NCBI RefSeq assembly: GCF_012935715.1
Contig: NZ_CP052860.1
Coordinates: 682,001-746,000, forward strand
Length of the DNA: 64,000 bases
Reading direction: 5' to 3'
DNA from: Pseudomonas sp. ADAK13
GTDB lineage: Bacteria > Pseudomonadota > Gammaproteobacteria > Pseudomonadales > Pseudomonadaceae
Made by a program: the position numbers and the translations under genes. Under the pieces are notes generated by a model. The model did no database searches. It had not been told where the DNA came from and saw only the letters and a program-made list of their open reading frames with translations. Positions 36,714-45,232 of this stretch are shown piece by piece (positions within the stretch are counted from its first letter, which is position 1; every line of letters begins with the position of its first letter).

Positions 36714-38141
36714 ATGTCCCGTTCGCCCCTTCGCCTGTCTGCACTGTTGATGGCCCTGAGCCTGAGTGCCTGCGATGACGCCCCGCGATTCACGAAAGCG
36801 GAGCCGGGCGAAGCACGTGCCGGTGGCGCGGCAACGGTGAGGAAGACCGACCAGAACGCTTTCTCGCTGCCTTCGGCCAACCTGTCGCCCACCCGGCGCC
36901 TGGACTTCAGCGTGGGCAACAGTTTCTTCCGCAGCCCCTGGGTGATTGCACCGTCCACCACCACCGCCCGCGACGGGTTGGGGCCGCTGTTCAATACCAA
37001 TGCCTGCCAGAACTGCCATATCAAGGACGGCCGAGGTCATCCGCCGCTGCCCGATGCGCCCAACGCGGTGTCGATGCTGGTGCGCCTGTCGATTCCCGAT
37101 GCGCCGCCCTATGCCAAGGTCATCGAGCAACTGGGCGTAGTCCCCGAGCCGGTCTACGGTGGGCAATTGCAAGACATGGCCGTACCCGGCGTCGCGCCGG
37201 AAGGCAAGGTGCGGGTCGACTACACACCGGTCAATGTCCGCTTCAGGGACGGCACCGTGGTCGAACTGCGCAAGCCGGCGCTGCAAATCACCCAGTTGGG
37301 TTACGGCCCGATGCACCCCGACACGCGGTTCTCGGCCCGGGTTGCACCGCCGATGATCGGCCTGGGGCTGCTGGAAGCGATTGCAGACGCCGACATCCTG
37401 CGCAACACCGACCCGAAAACCGCCGACAAGGAAGCTCTCGTCGGACGGGCGAATTGGGTCTGGGACGATGCGCAACACAAGACTGTCCTCGGTCGATTTG
37501 GCTGGAAAGCCGGGCAGCCGAACCTCAATCAACAAAATGTTCACGCGTTCTCTGGTGATATGGGCCTCACCACGTCCCTGAGACCGTTCGATGACTGCAC
37601 CGATGCACAAGTGGCCTGCAAACAGGCGCCCAACGGCAATGGCCCGGATGGCGAGCCTGAGGTCAGCGACAACATCCTGCGCCTGGTGCTGTTCTACACC
37701 CGCAACCTGGCCGTGCCCGCCCGCCGCGACGTCAACGCACCGCAAGTGCTGGCCGGGAAAAACCTGTTCTACCAGGCCGGTTGCCAGGGCTGCCACACCC
37801 CGCAATTCACCACGGCGCCCACCGCAGCCGAACCTGAATTGGCCAACCAGGTGATTCGCCCCTACAGCGATTTGCTGTTGCACGACATGGGCGACGGGCT
37901 GGCCGATAACCGCAGCGAATTCAAGGCCGGTGGCCGCGACTGGCGCACGCCGCCGTTGTGGGGCATCGGCCTGACGCAAGCCGTGAGTGGCCACACCCAG
38001 TTCTTGCATGACGGCCGCGCCCGCAACCTGATGGAAGCCGTGCTGTGGCACGGCGGAGAAGCCCAGGCGGCGCAGCAGCATGTGTTGTCGTTCAATGCCG
38101 AACAGCGCGCCGCGTTGCTGGCATTTCTGAATTCTTTATAA
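36714..38141 (+). CDS. di-heme thiol oxidoreductase (DUF1111), lipoprotein
   Basis: 475 residues from the ATG at 36714. Signal peptide with lipobox LSAC (C20). Two c-type heme motifs: CQNCH at 98-102 and CQGCH near 357. Matches the DUF1111 di-heme oxidoreductase family related to MauG and cytochrome c peroxidase. It sits in an operon with an imelysin and a DUF1513 protein. In other pseudomonads these genes are iron-responsive. Periplasmic, membrane-anchored. Confidence 0.88.
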   Translation: MSRSPLRLSALLMALSLSACDDAPRFTKAEPGEARAGGAATVRKTDQNAFSLPSANLSPTRRLDFSVGNSFFRSPWVIAPSTTTARDGLGPLFNTNACQNCHIKDGRGHPPLPDAPNAVSMLVRLSIPDAPPYAKVIEQLGVVPEPVYGGQLQDMAVPGVAPEGKVRVDYTPVNVRFRDGTVVELRKPALQITQLGYGPMHPDTRFSARVAPPMIGLGLLEAIADADILRNTDPKTADKEALVGRANWVWDDAQHKTVLGRFGWKAGQPNLNQQNVHAFSGDMGLTTSLRPFDDCTDAQVACKQAPNGNGPDGEPEVSDNILRLVLFYTRNLAVPARRDVNAPQVLAGKNLFYQAGCQGCHTPQFTTAPTAAEPELANQVIRPYSDLLLHDMGDGLADNRSEFKAGGRDWRTPPLWGIGLTQAVSGHTQFLHDGRARNLMEAVLWHGGEAQAAQQHVLSFNAEQRAALLAFLNSL

Positions 38142-38172
38142 GCTTTGTCCTAATTACAGAAGGGAGCTCGAC

Positions 38173-39237
38173 ATGTTCCGTCCCAAGTTGTTGTTCACCA
38201 GCCTGGCCGCCCTCGCCCTCGGTGCGTGCTCGCCCCAGGACCCGCAAGCGGTGACCTCGGCGGCCATCGCCAAGCAAGTGATCCTGCCGACCTACAGCCG
38301 CTGGGTTGAAGCCGACCGCCAACTGGCCGTCAGCGCCCTGGCCTACTGCCAGGGCAAGGAAAGCCTGGAGACCGCCCGCGCCGACTTCCTGCACGCGCAA
38401 AAAGCCTGGGCCGAGTTGCAGCCGTTGCTGATCGGCCCGCTGGCCGAGGGCAACCGTTCGTGGCAGGTGCAGTTCTGGCCGGACAAGAAAAACCTGGTGG
38501 GCCGTCAGGTCGAACAACTGGTGAGCGCCCAACCGCAGATCGACGCCGCCGCATTGGCCAAATCCAGCGTCGTGGTGCAGGGCCTGTCGGCCTACGAATA
38601 CATCCTCTACGACGCCAAGACTGACCTGGCGGACGAGACGCAAAAAGCCCGTTACTGCCCGCTGCTGGTGGCCATTGGCGAGCGCCAGAAACTGCTGGCC
38701 GAAGAAATCCTCTCGAGCTGGAACAGCACCGACGGCATGCTGGCGCAGATGACCAAGTTTCCTAACCAGCGCTACGCCGATTCCCACGAAGCCATCGCCG
38801 ACCTGCTGCGGGTCCAAGTGACCGCGCTGGACACCCTGAAGAAAAAACTCGGCACGCCAATGGGCCGCCAGACCAAGGGCATCCCGCAGCCGTTCCAGGC
38901 TGATGCGTGGCGCAGCCAGTCGTCCCTGCAAAGCCTGGAGGCCAGCCTGGCTGCCGCCCAGACCGTCTGGGTCGGCGTCGACAACAAAGGCCTGCGCGGC
39001 CTGTTGCCGGCCGATCAAAAGCCGTTGGCTGACAAGATCGACGCCGCGTATGCCGCGTCCCTGAAACTGTTCGCCAGCAACCAGCGTTCGCTGAACGAAC
39101 TGCTGGCCGACGATGCCGGGCGCCAGCAACTCAACGATATCTACGACAGCCTCAACGTGGTCCACCGCCTGCACGAAGGCGAACTGGCCAAGGCGCTGGG
39201 CATCCAACTGGGCTTTAACGCCAACGACGGTGACTGA
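38173..39237 (+). CDS. imelysin family lipoprotein (M75-like)
   Basis: 354 residues. Lipoprotein signal MFRPKLLFTSLAALALGAC with cysteine 19. The imelysin (M75) two-part helical fold is visible: IAKQVILPTYSRWVEADRQL, QKAWAELQPLLIGPLAEGN, GLSAYEYILYDAK and a second repeat in SLNVVHRLHEGELAKAL. Related to EfeO-type periplasmic iron proteins. Its stop overlaps the first ATG of the following DUF1513 gene. Confidence 0.88.
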   Translation: MFRPKLLFTSLAALALGACSPQDPQAVTSAAIAKQVILPTYSRWVEADRQLAVSALAYCQGKESLETARADFLHAQKAWAELQPLLIGPLAEGNRSWQVQFWPDKKNLVGRQVEQLVSAQPQIDAAALAKSSVVVQGLSAYEYILYDAKTDLADETQKARYCPLLVAIGERQKLLAEEILSSWNSTDGMLAQMTKFPNQRYADSHEAIADLLRVQVTALDTLKKKLGTPMGRQTKGIPQPFQADAWRSQSSLQSLEASLAAAQTVWVGVDNKGLRGLLPADQKPLADKIDAAYAASLKLFASNQRSLNELLADDAGRQQLNDIYDSLNVVHRLHEGELAKALGIQLGFNANDGD

Positions 39238-40337
39238 TGATGCTCAGGCGACAGGCTTTGGCGATCGGCAGCGTGCTGCTCAGTGCAATCACCCTGGGTG
39301 GCTGGACGCTGTTCAAGCAGAAGGGCAAAAGCCCGCTGCTGCTCTCGGCGCGGGATGACAGTGACGGCAAGCACTACGCCGTCGGCTTCCACCTGGACGG
39401 CAAGCAGGTGTTTGCCACCCAGGTCGGCCAGCGTTGCCACGACATCATCAACCACCCGACACTGCCGATTGCGCTGTTTGTCGCCCGTCGGCCGGGCACC
39501 GAGAGCTACCTGATCGACTTGCGGGACGGGGCGCTGCTGCAAACCATCACCTCCAAGGCCAATCGCCACTTCTATGGGCACGCGGTGGTTCACAAGGACG
39601 GCGAGTGGCTGTATGCCACGGAGAACGACACCTCCGACCCGGGTCGCGGCTTGCTGGGCGTGTATCGGTTTGAGGGTGAGCGGTTGGTGCACACCGGCGA
39701 GATTTCTACCCATGGGATCGGGCCGCATCAGGTGTCGTGGATGCCAGACGGCGAGACGCTGGTGGTGGCTAACGGCGGGATTCGTACCGAGGCCGAGAGC
39801 CGGGTCGAGATGAACCTGAATGCCATGGAGCCGAGCCTGGTCCTGATGCAGCGCGACGGGACACTGTTGAGCAAGGAGACCCTGGGCCAGCAGATGAACA
39901 GCGTGCGGCATATGGGGATTGCCAGCGACGGTACGATCCTCGCCGGGCAGCAGTTTATGGGGGCGTCTCATGAGCGCTCGGAGTTGCTGGCGATCAAACG
40001 GCCGGGGCAGGCGTTTGTGGCGTTTCCGGTGGCGGATGAGCAGTTGCAGGCCATGGGGCATTACACGGCCAGTGTGGCGGTGCACAGTGAGTTGCGACTG
40101 GTGGCGCTGACGGCGCCCCGGGGGAACCGGTTCTTTATCTGGAACATGGACAGCGCTGAGTTGCTGCTGGACGGGCCGTTGCCGGACTGTGCCGGGGTGG
40201 GCGCGGTGGCGGACGGGTTTGTGGTGACTTCCGGTCAGGGGCGTTGCCGGTTTTATGATTGTCGGCAGGTGCCGTTGGTGGGTAAGCCGCTGGAGTTGCC
40301 GGCGGGGCTTTGGGATAACCATCTGCATCTGGTTTGA
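39237..40337 (+). CDS. DUF1513 periplasmic protein
   Basis: 366 residues; the start ATG is at 39237 overlapping the imelysin stop, with a second ATG directly after at 39240. An N-terminal hydrophobic export segment follows an RR pair (MMLRRQALAIGSVLLSAIT), possibly Tat-like. The rest is a beta-propeller-like protein with repeated strands (GHAVVHKDGEWLYATENDTSD, RGLLGVYRF). Constant partner of imelysin and DUF1111 in Pseudomonas. Exact role unknown. Confidence 0.85.
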   Translation: MMLRRQALAIGSVLLSAITLGGWTLFKQKGKSPLLLSARDDSDGKHYAVGFHLDGKQVFATQVGQRCHDIINHPTLPIALFVARRPGTESYLIDLRDGALLQTITSKANRHFYGHAVVHKDGEWLYATENDTSDPGRGLLGVYRFEGERLVHTGEISTHGIGPHQVSWMPDGETLVVANGGIRTEAESRVEMNLNAMEPSLVLMQRDGTLLSKETLGQQMNSVRHMGIASDGTILAGQQFMGASHERSELLAIKRPGQAFVAFPVADEQLQAMGHYTASVAVHSELRLVALTAPRGNRFFIWNMDSAELLLDGPLPDCAGVGAVADGFVVTSGQGRCRFYDCRQVPLVGKPLELPAGLWDNHLHLV

Positions 40338-40340
40338 TCG

Positions 40341-40669
40341 GGGGTATATCCGTTGCTGCGGTCAGGGCTGATATGGGTTCCGCTCTTACAGCGGGTCACT
40401 TTTGGAAAAGAGCCCCAAAAGTAACCAAAAGGGCTCTTGCCCCACCACTCGGCACCTCGCCTAGGCTCGGTGTGCCCTCACTCCGGCTTTGGACCGTGGG
40501 CCGCCGCGATGGGCCATCCTTGGCCCAGCGCGGCTAACCCGGCGTCCTGCCGGGTTACCCACGCTCCAAAGCCTGCGTTCGGCCAGCGTGGTTTAACGGG
40601 GCGCCTAAGATCAAGATCAAAAGCAGATCAACAGCACAGCGGCCTACAGGCCGGCTTGAGTGGTGTGAA
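40341..40669. repeat. left arm of a large imperfect palindrome
   Basis: Begins four bases after the DUF1513 stop. Conserved with the right arm in TATGGGTTCCGCTCTTACAGC, TCGGCACCTCGC, CCTCACTCCGGC and CAGCGGCCTACAGGCCGGCTT (in part). Resembles the long intergenic repeat families of P. fluorescens genomes. The gap of more than 900 bases between 40337 and 41258 holds only this structure and a terminator. Confidence 0.8.
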
Positions 40670-40710
40670 GCAAAGGCAAGATCAAAATCTACAGCGGGCA
40701 CGGTCCAACT

Positions 40711-40795
40711 GTAGGAGCTGGCTTGCCTGCGATGGCATCAACTGGGTGTACCTGAGAGACCGAGTTGTCTGCATCGCAGGCAAGCCAGCTCCCAC
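40711..40795. repeat. REPIN-like inverted repeat, family A, in the palindrome loop
   Basis: Left arm starts GTAGGAGCTGGC (one change from the usual GTGGGAGC). The loop contains GGGTGTACCTGAGAGACC, similar to the copies at 33205 and 59097. It lies close to the centre of the 846-base palindrome. Confidence 0.88.
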
Positions 40796-40863
40796 AGAAA
40801 AGCAGAGCTGCATCCGTTTCAGATTTGGTTTTCGCTTTGGCTTTTGCTCTGGCTTTTGATCTG

Positions 40864-41186
40864 GCTTCTACCACTCAAGCCGGCCTGTAGGCCGCTGTGC
40901 TCTTGCTTTTGATCTTGATCTGGCTCTGACTGCCCCAATAAGCCCGAGGCCGAACGTAGGGATTGAGGAGCGGGTAAACCGGCAGGACGCCGGTTTAGCC
41001 GCGACGGGGCAGGGACGCCCCGTCGCGGCGGCCCGCGGAGCAATGCCGGAGTGAGGGAACACCGAGCCTAAGCGAGGTGCCGACAGGCGGGGCAGAGCCC
41101 TTTGCTTACTTTGGGGCTTTTCCAAAGTGAGCCGCTGTAAGAGCGGAACCCATAGCGGCCGTTACCGAAGAAACGGATATACACCC
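40864..41186. repeat. right arm of the large imperfect palindrome
   Basis: Reverse complement of 40341-40669 with about 15-25 percent divergence (estimated by eye). Ends in ACGGATATACACCC, matching GGGTATATCCGT at the left end. Confidence 0.8.
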
Positions 41187-41201
41187 AACCCCCAAAAACC
41201 C

Positions 41202-41249
41202 AAGCCCAAATAAAAGGCCTCGAACCAGCGAGGCCTTTTATTTGGGCTT
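41202..41249. terminator. perfect 21-bp inverted-repeat terminator
   Basis: AAGCCCAAATAAAAGGCCTCG and its exact complement flank a 6-base loop. Lies after the small 76-residue gene (minus strand) and downstream of the palindrome, and could act in both directions. Confidence 0.88.
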
Positions 41250-41257
41250 CAATCTCT

Positions 41258-41488
41258 TCAACTTTGTGGCCTCATCCCTTGGGACATCCCGAACATGAAT
41301 AACAACAACTCATGATCAGGCTTGGCCGTGACACCGACCTTGGCGATCCGCGGCATCGGGCACTGCTGCCCGACACCCTGCACCGCACTGAGGACTTGTG
41401 TCCGGGGCTGCTCCCAGGCAGCCAGGGCCAGGGCAGCTATGCCCAACGCCCCCAACAGAAACAAACCTCGTGCAATTTCTAGCTTCAT
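41258..41488 (-). CDS. small membrane/exported hypothetical protein (76 aa)
   Basis: 76 residues from the ATG at 41488; the stop of the upstream kinase overlaps this ATG by one base (TAATG), so they are translationally coupled. One hydrophobic N-terminal helix (about 9-24, GLFLLGALGIAALALAA) then a short soluble part with one cysteine (VGQQCPMPRIAK) and the ending FMFGMSQGMRPQS. I recognise no family. Lies in the putative ColR-controlled operon. Confidence 0.6.
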   Translation of the reverse strand: MKLEIARGLFLLGALGIAALALAAWEQPRTQVLSAVQGVGQQCPMPRIAKVGVTAKPDHELLLFMFGMSQGMRPQS

Positions 41489-42204
41489 TACGTTAAACCT
41501 TTGATAGCGCTGCCAAACGCCGTCTCGTAAAAGTAGCTGAGTTTTTTCCAGTCCGTAGAATTCCACGACGAATGGCGACGCAACTGCAACATGTCGTGCC
41601 GAGCCGCCCGAAACGCGGTCAACCGCTGGCGGCACTTCTCGAAGTCCAGCAGCGCCACTTCTACCTTGGCCGCATCACCCTCGCCCGTCACCCGCACAAA
41701 GATATGCTTGATATACAGGCAACCATGCTGCCAACGGCCCTTGTGCATCCGCGCCAGGGTACCGGCCAGTTCCTTGAGCAGGCGCTCATGCACCAACTCG
41801 CCATACTGCTCGCGACCACCGGCGGCGTACCAGTTTTCGATCTCGTCGAAACCGTCCAGCGACGCCGTCACCAACAACGCTTTCCATTGGTGCTCAGGGT
41901 CGCGGCGGGCTTCGCAGAACACCAGTTCCGGCACGCGTACATCCAGCAAACGCAGGCCCTTGAGGGCATCGCGCTCACGTAAAACAGTGGGGCGTCCAAA
42001 AGGATGGAGCCAACTGCGGTAGATATGGCCGGTCTGGCGCTTGCTGTAGAGCAAACGACCATTGGTGCCCACAACCCGTTGCACACCACTTTCACCGCCA
42101 CGACGACGATTGGGTTCCTCGACCCACTCGCCCTGCTGGCGCCAGAAATAATCAAATCGCTCTTCGGGAGCTACTTCACTACCTGCTAAACACTCGACAG
42201 CCAT
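41488..42204 (-). CDS. lipopolysaccharide kinase-like protein (InaA/WapQ type)
   Basis: 238 residues from the ATG at 42204. It has the Kdo/WaaP-type LPS kinase fold; the segment GTLARMHKGRWQHGCLYIKHIFV has the catalytic loop, with DxxxxN replaced by H-G-C-L-Y-I-K, and LLDFEKCRQRL takes the place of the metal-binding DFG. Cytoplasmic. De Weert and colleagues described an LPS-related operon (orf222/wapQ) beside ColRS in P. fluorescens, by recollection; this gene matches its position. Follows the methyltransferase by four bases. Confidence 0.75.
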   Translation of the reverse strand: MAVECLAGSEVAPEERFDYFWRQQGEWVEEPNRRRGGESGVQRVVGTNGRLLYSKRQTGHIYRSWLHPFGRPTVLRERDALKGLRLLDVRVPELVFCEARRDPEHQWKALLVTASLDGFDEIENWYAAGGREQYGELVHERLLKELAGTLARMHKGRWQHGCLYIKHIFVRVTGEGDAAKVEVALLDFEKCRQRLTAFRAARHDMLQLRRHSSWNSTDWKKLSYFYETAFGSAIKGLT

Positions 42205-42208
42205 CCTG

Positions 42209-42889
42209 TTACCTCTTGCGCAATACATACACTCGCCACATGGCGTAGAGCGGTATGAAGTCCAGAGATTCCTGAACACGGAAACCGGCCTGTTCAAACT
42301 CTGCCTCAACAGTAGCAGCCGGTAACACGAACCGATTTTGGTAACCTTCCTGCTCACCTTTCTTGCGACGCCGCACTTCGGCACGCTTGCGTTTCCACGC
42401 CTTGAAGTTGCCGTCCACCCACAACGAGATAATCACGCTGTCGCGGGTAACACGCTGAAATTCGCGCAGTATTGCCAGCCTGTGCTCGGGGTCACCAATG
42501 TGGTGCATCAAGCGCATGCAGAAAATGCTGTCGACTGCGTTGTCGGGCAAATCAATATCAAAGGCAGACGTCTGCAAGGGGCGTACCCGTTTCACCACAT
42601 CCGCCGGTTGAGCGACGGTGGCGATCTTCAACATCGACGCTGAATTGTCGGCGCCAATGATCACGCGGTTGGGCTTTTCTGCCAGTAATGGCCAGAAACG
42701 CCCGGCCCCACACGGCAAGTCCAGCACCAGGCCAGGCTCACCGGCCATGGCCAGCGCACCACGCGCCAATTGCTCGTCGCGTTTGTGGGACAACCGGCGA
42801 GCCAGATTGTCCTGATGTTTGAGCAAATAATTCTGCGCGTGCTGATCGTCGTACTTTTCGGAAAATTCGAGCTTGATCGGAGTAGGCAT
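42209..42889 (-). CDS. class I SAM-dependent methyltransferase (colRS-linked)
   Basis: 226 residues from the ATG at 42889; a TTG directly upstream (42892) is less likely. Motif I VLDLPCGAGRFWPLL near 55-69 is the SAM-binding loop; DNSASML and AVDSIFCMRLMHHI follow. The C-terminal part is basic (KAWKRKRAEVRRRKKGEQEG). Probably modifies an envelope or lipid component (inference from the neighbours). A ColR-like box lies upstream on the minus strand at 42958-42973. Confidence 0.82.
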   Translation of the reverse strand: MPTPIKLEFSEKYDDQHAQNYLLKHQDNLARRLSHKRDEQLARGALAMAGEPGLVLDLPCGAGRFWPLLAEKPNRVIIGADNSASMLKIATVAQPADVVKRVRPLQTSAFDIDLPDNAVDSIFCMRLMHHIGDPEHRLAILREFQRVTRDSVIISLWVDGNFKAWKRKRAEVRRRKKGEQEGYQNRFVLPAATVEAEFEQAGFRVQESLDFIPLYAMWRVYVLRKR

Positions 42890-42957
42890 CAACGGGTCTC
42901 CAGTTACTGATGCCTACAACCTTAAGCAGAATCCTGTGATCAACAGGTCAACACATT

Positions 42958-42973
42958 GTGAAAAACTTGTCCT
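42958..42973 (-). promoter_or_regulatory. candidate ColR box upstream of the methyltransferase operon
   Basis: Read on the minus strand: AGGACAAGTTTTTCAC. It holds the invariant TTTTTCAC and the A-C at the right spacing of the ColR consensus as I recall it. The flanking pyrimidines are not all kept, so this is the weaker of the two sites. Confidence 0.5.
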
Positions 42974-43077
42974 GTCGAATCGTATACATTACAAAACTTT
43001 GCAGATACAAGTCGTGGCATGGTGCCATCTTCGGCGAAAATCGAGGAGTCTGCCGCAGGGTAGCGGCAGGGCAGGCA

Positions 43078-44358
43078 TCAGGGTTTGACCTGACTCAACT
43101 CGACGTGAAAACGGCAACCGTTGGGCTCCATGGTACTGAGGCTGACGCTCCAGCCCTGGTTCTCGCAGATGCGCTGGACCAGCGACAAACCCAGGCCCAG
43201 GCCTTCACCGCGCTTTTCACTGCCGCGCACAAACGGCTCGAACATCGCTTCGCGCTTGTCCTCGGGAATTCCCACGCCGGAGTCTTCCACCACAAAGCCA
43301 CTCGGCTCCAGGGTGAGGCGGATAAAGCCTTGCTCGGTGTAATGCAGTGCATTGCGCAGCAGGTTGCCCATCACCGCGTGCAGGAAGGTCGCGTTGTAGC
43401 GGGTGTCCAACGGTGCCCCGGGCTGATAAATCAGTTCAAGGCCTTTGCGCTCGATCGGCTCACGCCAGATCCCCAGCAGGTCGTCGGCCACCTGCGCCAG
43501 GTTGGCCTGGGGCGACATGCCCGCCTCTTCGCGCTGGGCACGGGCCAGCATCAGGAAGGTCTGAACCAGCTCGCGCATTTCCTCACTGGCCCGCGCAATG
43601 CGCTCAACCTGCTTGCGGCCGCGCTGATCAATCGCCGGGTTCTCCAGCAACAGTTCGCAGGAACTGGCGAGCACCATCAGCGGGGTGCGCAACTCGTGGC
43701 TGACGTCGCTGGTAAACAGCTGCTCCCGAGACAACGCCTGGCGCAAGCGGCCCAGGGTCGCGTCGAAGGCCACCGCCAACTCACCGACCTCATCCGCGGC
43801 ATAGTCCGGGGCCAGGGGCGGCGCCAGCCCGAGTAACTGGTCACGATGGCGCACCTGGCGAGCCAGGCGCACCACCGGCGCCATGACCTTGCGCGCCAGT
43901 ACCCAACCGAGGAACACCGCCAGCGCCAGGCTAAGCACAAACCCCACCAGCACCACGGCAAACAGCACGCGCTCGCGCTCTTCGAAATCGCTCTGGTCTT
44001 GCAGCAGGACATAGCGGCGACCGTCGACGATTTCGACCATCGCGTGGTAGGAAAGCTGCTCGCGGAATACCTCGTGAAAACCGGCGTCCAGGTGGCGCAA
44101 GTCTTTGGGCAGCTCGAAATCGCCAGGGCCGCCGCTGAAGTAGAACAGCTGGTCCGGCTCGGGACGGTGGCTCCAGTCCTCGACGCTGTCCATCAGCAGC
44201 AGGCGTTGCAAGTCACCGCCAAGGCCTGCCGAAATGAGTTTTTCTTCCACCAGGTGCACTGTGGCGACGATGCCCATGGCGAAGGCCCCCGCCACCAATG
44301 CGCTCATCAAGGCGAAGGCAATGATGATCCGCTGGGCAAGGCTTTGCTTAAACTCCAT
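43078..44358 (-). CDS. colS: sensor histidine kinase ColS
   Basis: 426 residues from the ATG at 44358 overlapping colR by 11 bases. Two membrane helices (about 11-32 and 133-153) flank a periplasmic domain of about 100 residues. HAMP, the HisKA box (FTSDVSHELRTPLMVL) and HATPase (DSGVGIPEDKREAMFEPF; GEGLGLGLSLV) follow. The residues H35, E38, E96, H105, E126 and E129 that I recall as ColS zinc/iron ligands are all present at these positions. Regulates envelope integrity with ColR. Confidence 0.92.
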   Translation of the reverse strand: MEFKQSLAQRIIIAFALMSALVAGAFAMGIVATVHLVEEKLISAGLGGDLQRLLLMDSVEDWSHRPEPDQLFYFSGGPGDFELPKDLRHLDAGFHEVFREQLSYHAMVEIVDGRRYVLLQDQSDFEERERVLFAVVLVGFVLSLALAVFLGWVLARKVMAPVVRLARQVRHRDQLLGLAPPLAPDYAADEVGELAVAFDATLGRLRQALSREQLFTSDVSHELRTPLMVLASSCELLLENPAIDQRGRKQVERIARASEEMRELVQTFLMLARAQREEAGMSPQANLAQVADDLLGIWREPIERKGLELIYQPGAPLDTRYNATFLHAVMGNLLRNALHYTEQGFIRLTLEPSGFVVEDSGVGIPEDKREAMFEPFVRGSEKRGEGLGLGLSLVQRICENQGWSVSLSTMEPNGCRFHVELSQVKP

Positions 44359-45031
44359 CACGACCCTCGGCCAGGCGATAACCCACACCGTGCACCGTTT
44401 GCAGCAACGGTTTGGCGAAGGGTTTATCAATCACCTGACGCAGTTGATGGACATGGCTGCGCAAGCTGTCGCTGTCAGGGCAGTCATCGCCCCACAGGGC
44501 TTCTTCGAGAATTTCGCGGCGCAACACGTGAGGGCTTTTTTGCATCAGCACCGCCAGCAGCTTCAGGCCGACCGGGTTGAGCTTGAGCAGGCGCCCTTCG
44601 CGGGTGACTTCCAGGGTGTCGAGGTCGTAACTCAGGTCACCGACTTGCAAGGCACGGCGACCGCCGCCCTGGGCACGGCGCAGCACCGCTTCGATGCGTG
44701 CGGCCAATTCCGACAGCGCAAACGGCTTGAGCAGGTAGTCATCGGCGCCAGACTTGAAGCCCTGCAGCCGGTCATCCAGTTGGTCACGGGCGGTGAGCAT
44801 GATCACCGGCGTGTCGCGGCGTGCGTCTTCACGCAGGCGTTTGCACAGGGTGTAGCCATCAATGCCGGGCAGCATGATGTCGAGCACGATCAGGTCGTAA
44901 TGTTCGGTTGCAGCCAGGTGCAAGCCCGACAAACCGTCCTGCGCACAGTCTACGGTGTAGCCCTTCAGCCCCAGGTAATCGGCCAGGTTGGCCAGAATAT
45001 CGCGGTTGTCTTCAACCAATAAAATTCGCAT
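44348..45031 (-). CDS. colR: OmpR-type response regulator ColR
   Basis: 227 residues. Receiver domain with phospho-acceptor D51 (IVLDIMLPGIDGY) and switch motif IMLTARDQLDDRLQGFKSGADDYLLKPF in part. The winged-helix DNA-binding domain spans about 128-222 (LNPVGLKLLAVLMQKSPHVL; RSHVHQLRQVID). Partner of ColS; controls envelope genes under excess zinc or iron. Upstream is the sulfatase/LTA gene, divergent across 201 bases that contain a ColR-like box. Confidence 0.93.
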   Translation of the reverse strand: MRILLVEDNRDILANLADYLGLKGYTVDCAQDGLSGLHLAATEHYDLIVLDIMLPGIDGYTLCKRLREDARRDTPVIMLTARDQLDDRLQGFKSGADDYLLKPFALSELAARIEAVLRRAQGGGRRALQVGDLSYDLDTLEVTREGRLLKLNPVGLKLLAVLMQKSPHVLRREILEEALWGDDCPDSDSLRSHVHQLRQVIDKPFAKPLLQTVHGVGYRLAEGRDGV

Positions 45032-45148
45032 GGGCAGTGTCTCCGTACGCGGTAACGGCCGTGTTGGCTCGCGCAGCTTAAGGCCAAGTATGGCTCACGG
45101 CTAGGGCTGAAGGCCGCGTCAATTACTGTTTTCAACCGATTGCAGGAC

Positions 45149-45164
45149 TTAACGAGTTTTTCAC
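45149..45164 (+). promoter_or_regulatory. candidate ColR box upstream of the LTA-synthase-like gene
   Basis: TTAACGAGTTTTTCAC fits the remembered ColR consensus YYNASNNYTTTTTCAC in all but one specified position. It lies 69 bases before the gene start at 45233. Confidence 0.65.
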
Positions 45165-45232
45165 TATAGGTTCACAACCTGACTACAGTGTCAGCGCGAA
45201 GATCGCGCCCATCGAAAATAAGGAACATTGAC

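Noticed and set aside
40815..40868. Short tandem TTTGGCTTTTG-like units, CRISPR-like at first look
   Set aside because: Units are about 12 bases without unique spacers, and lie inside the palindrome.
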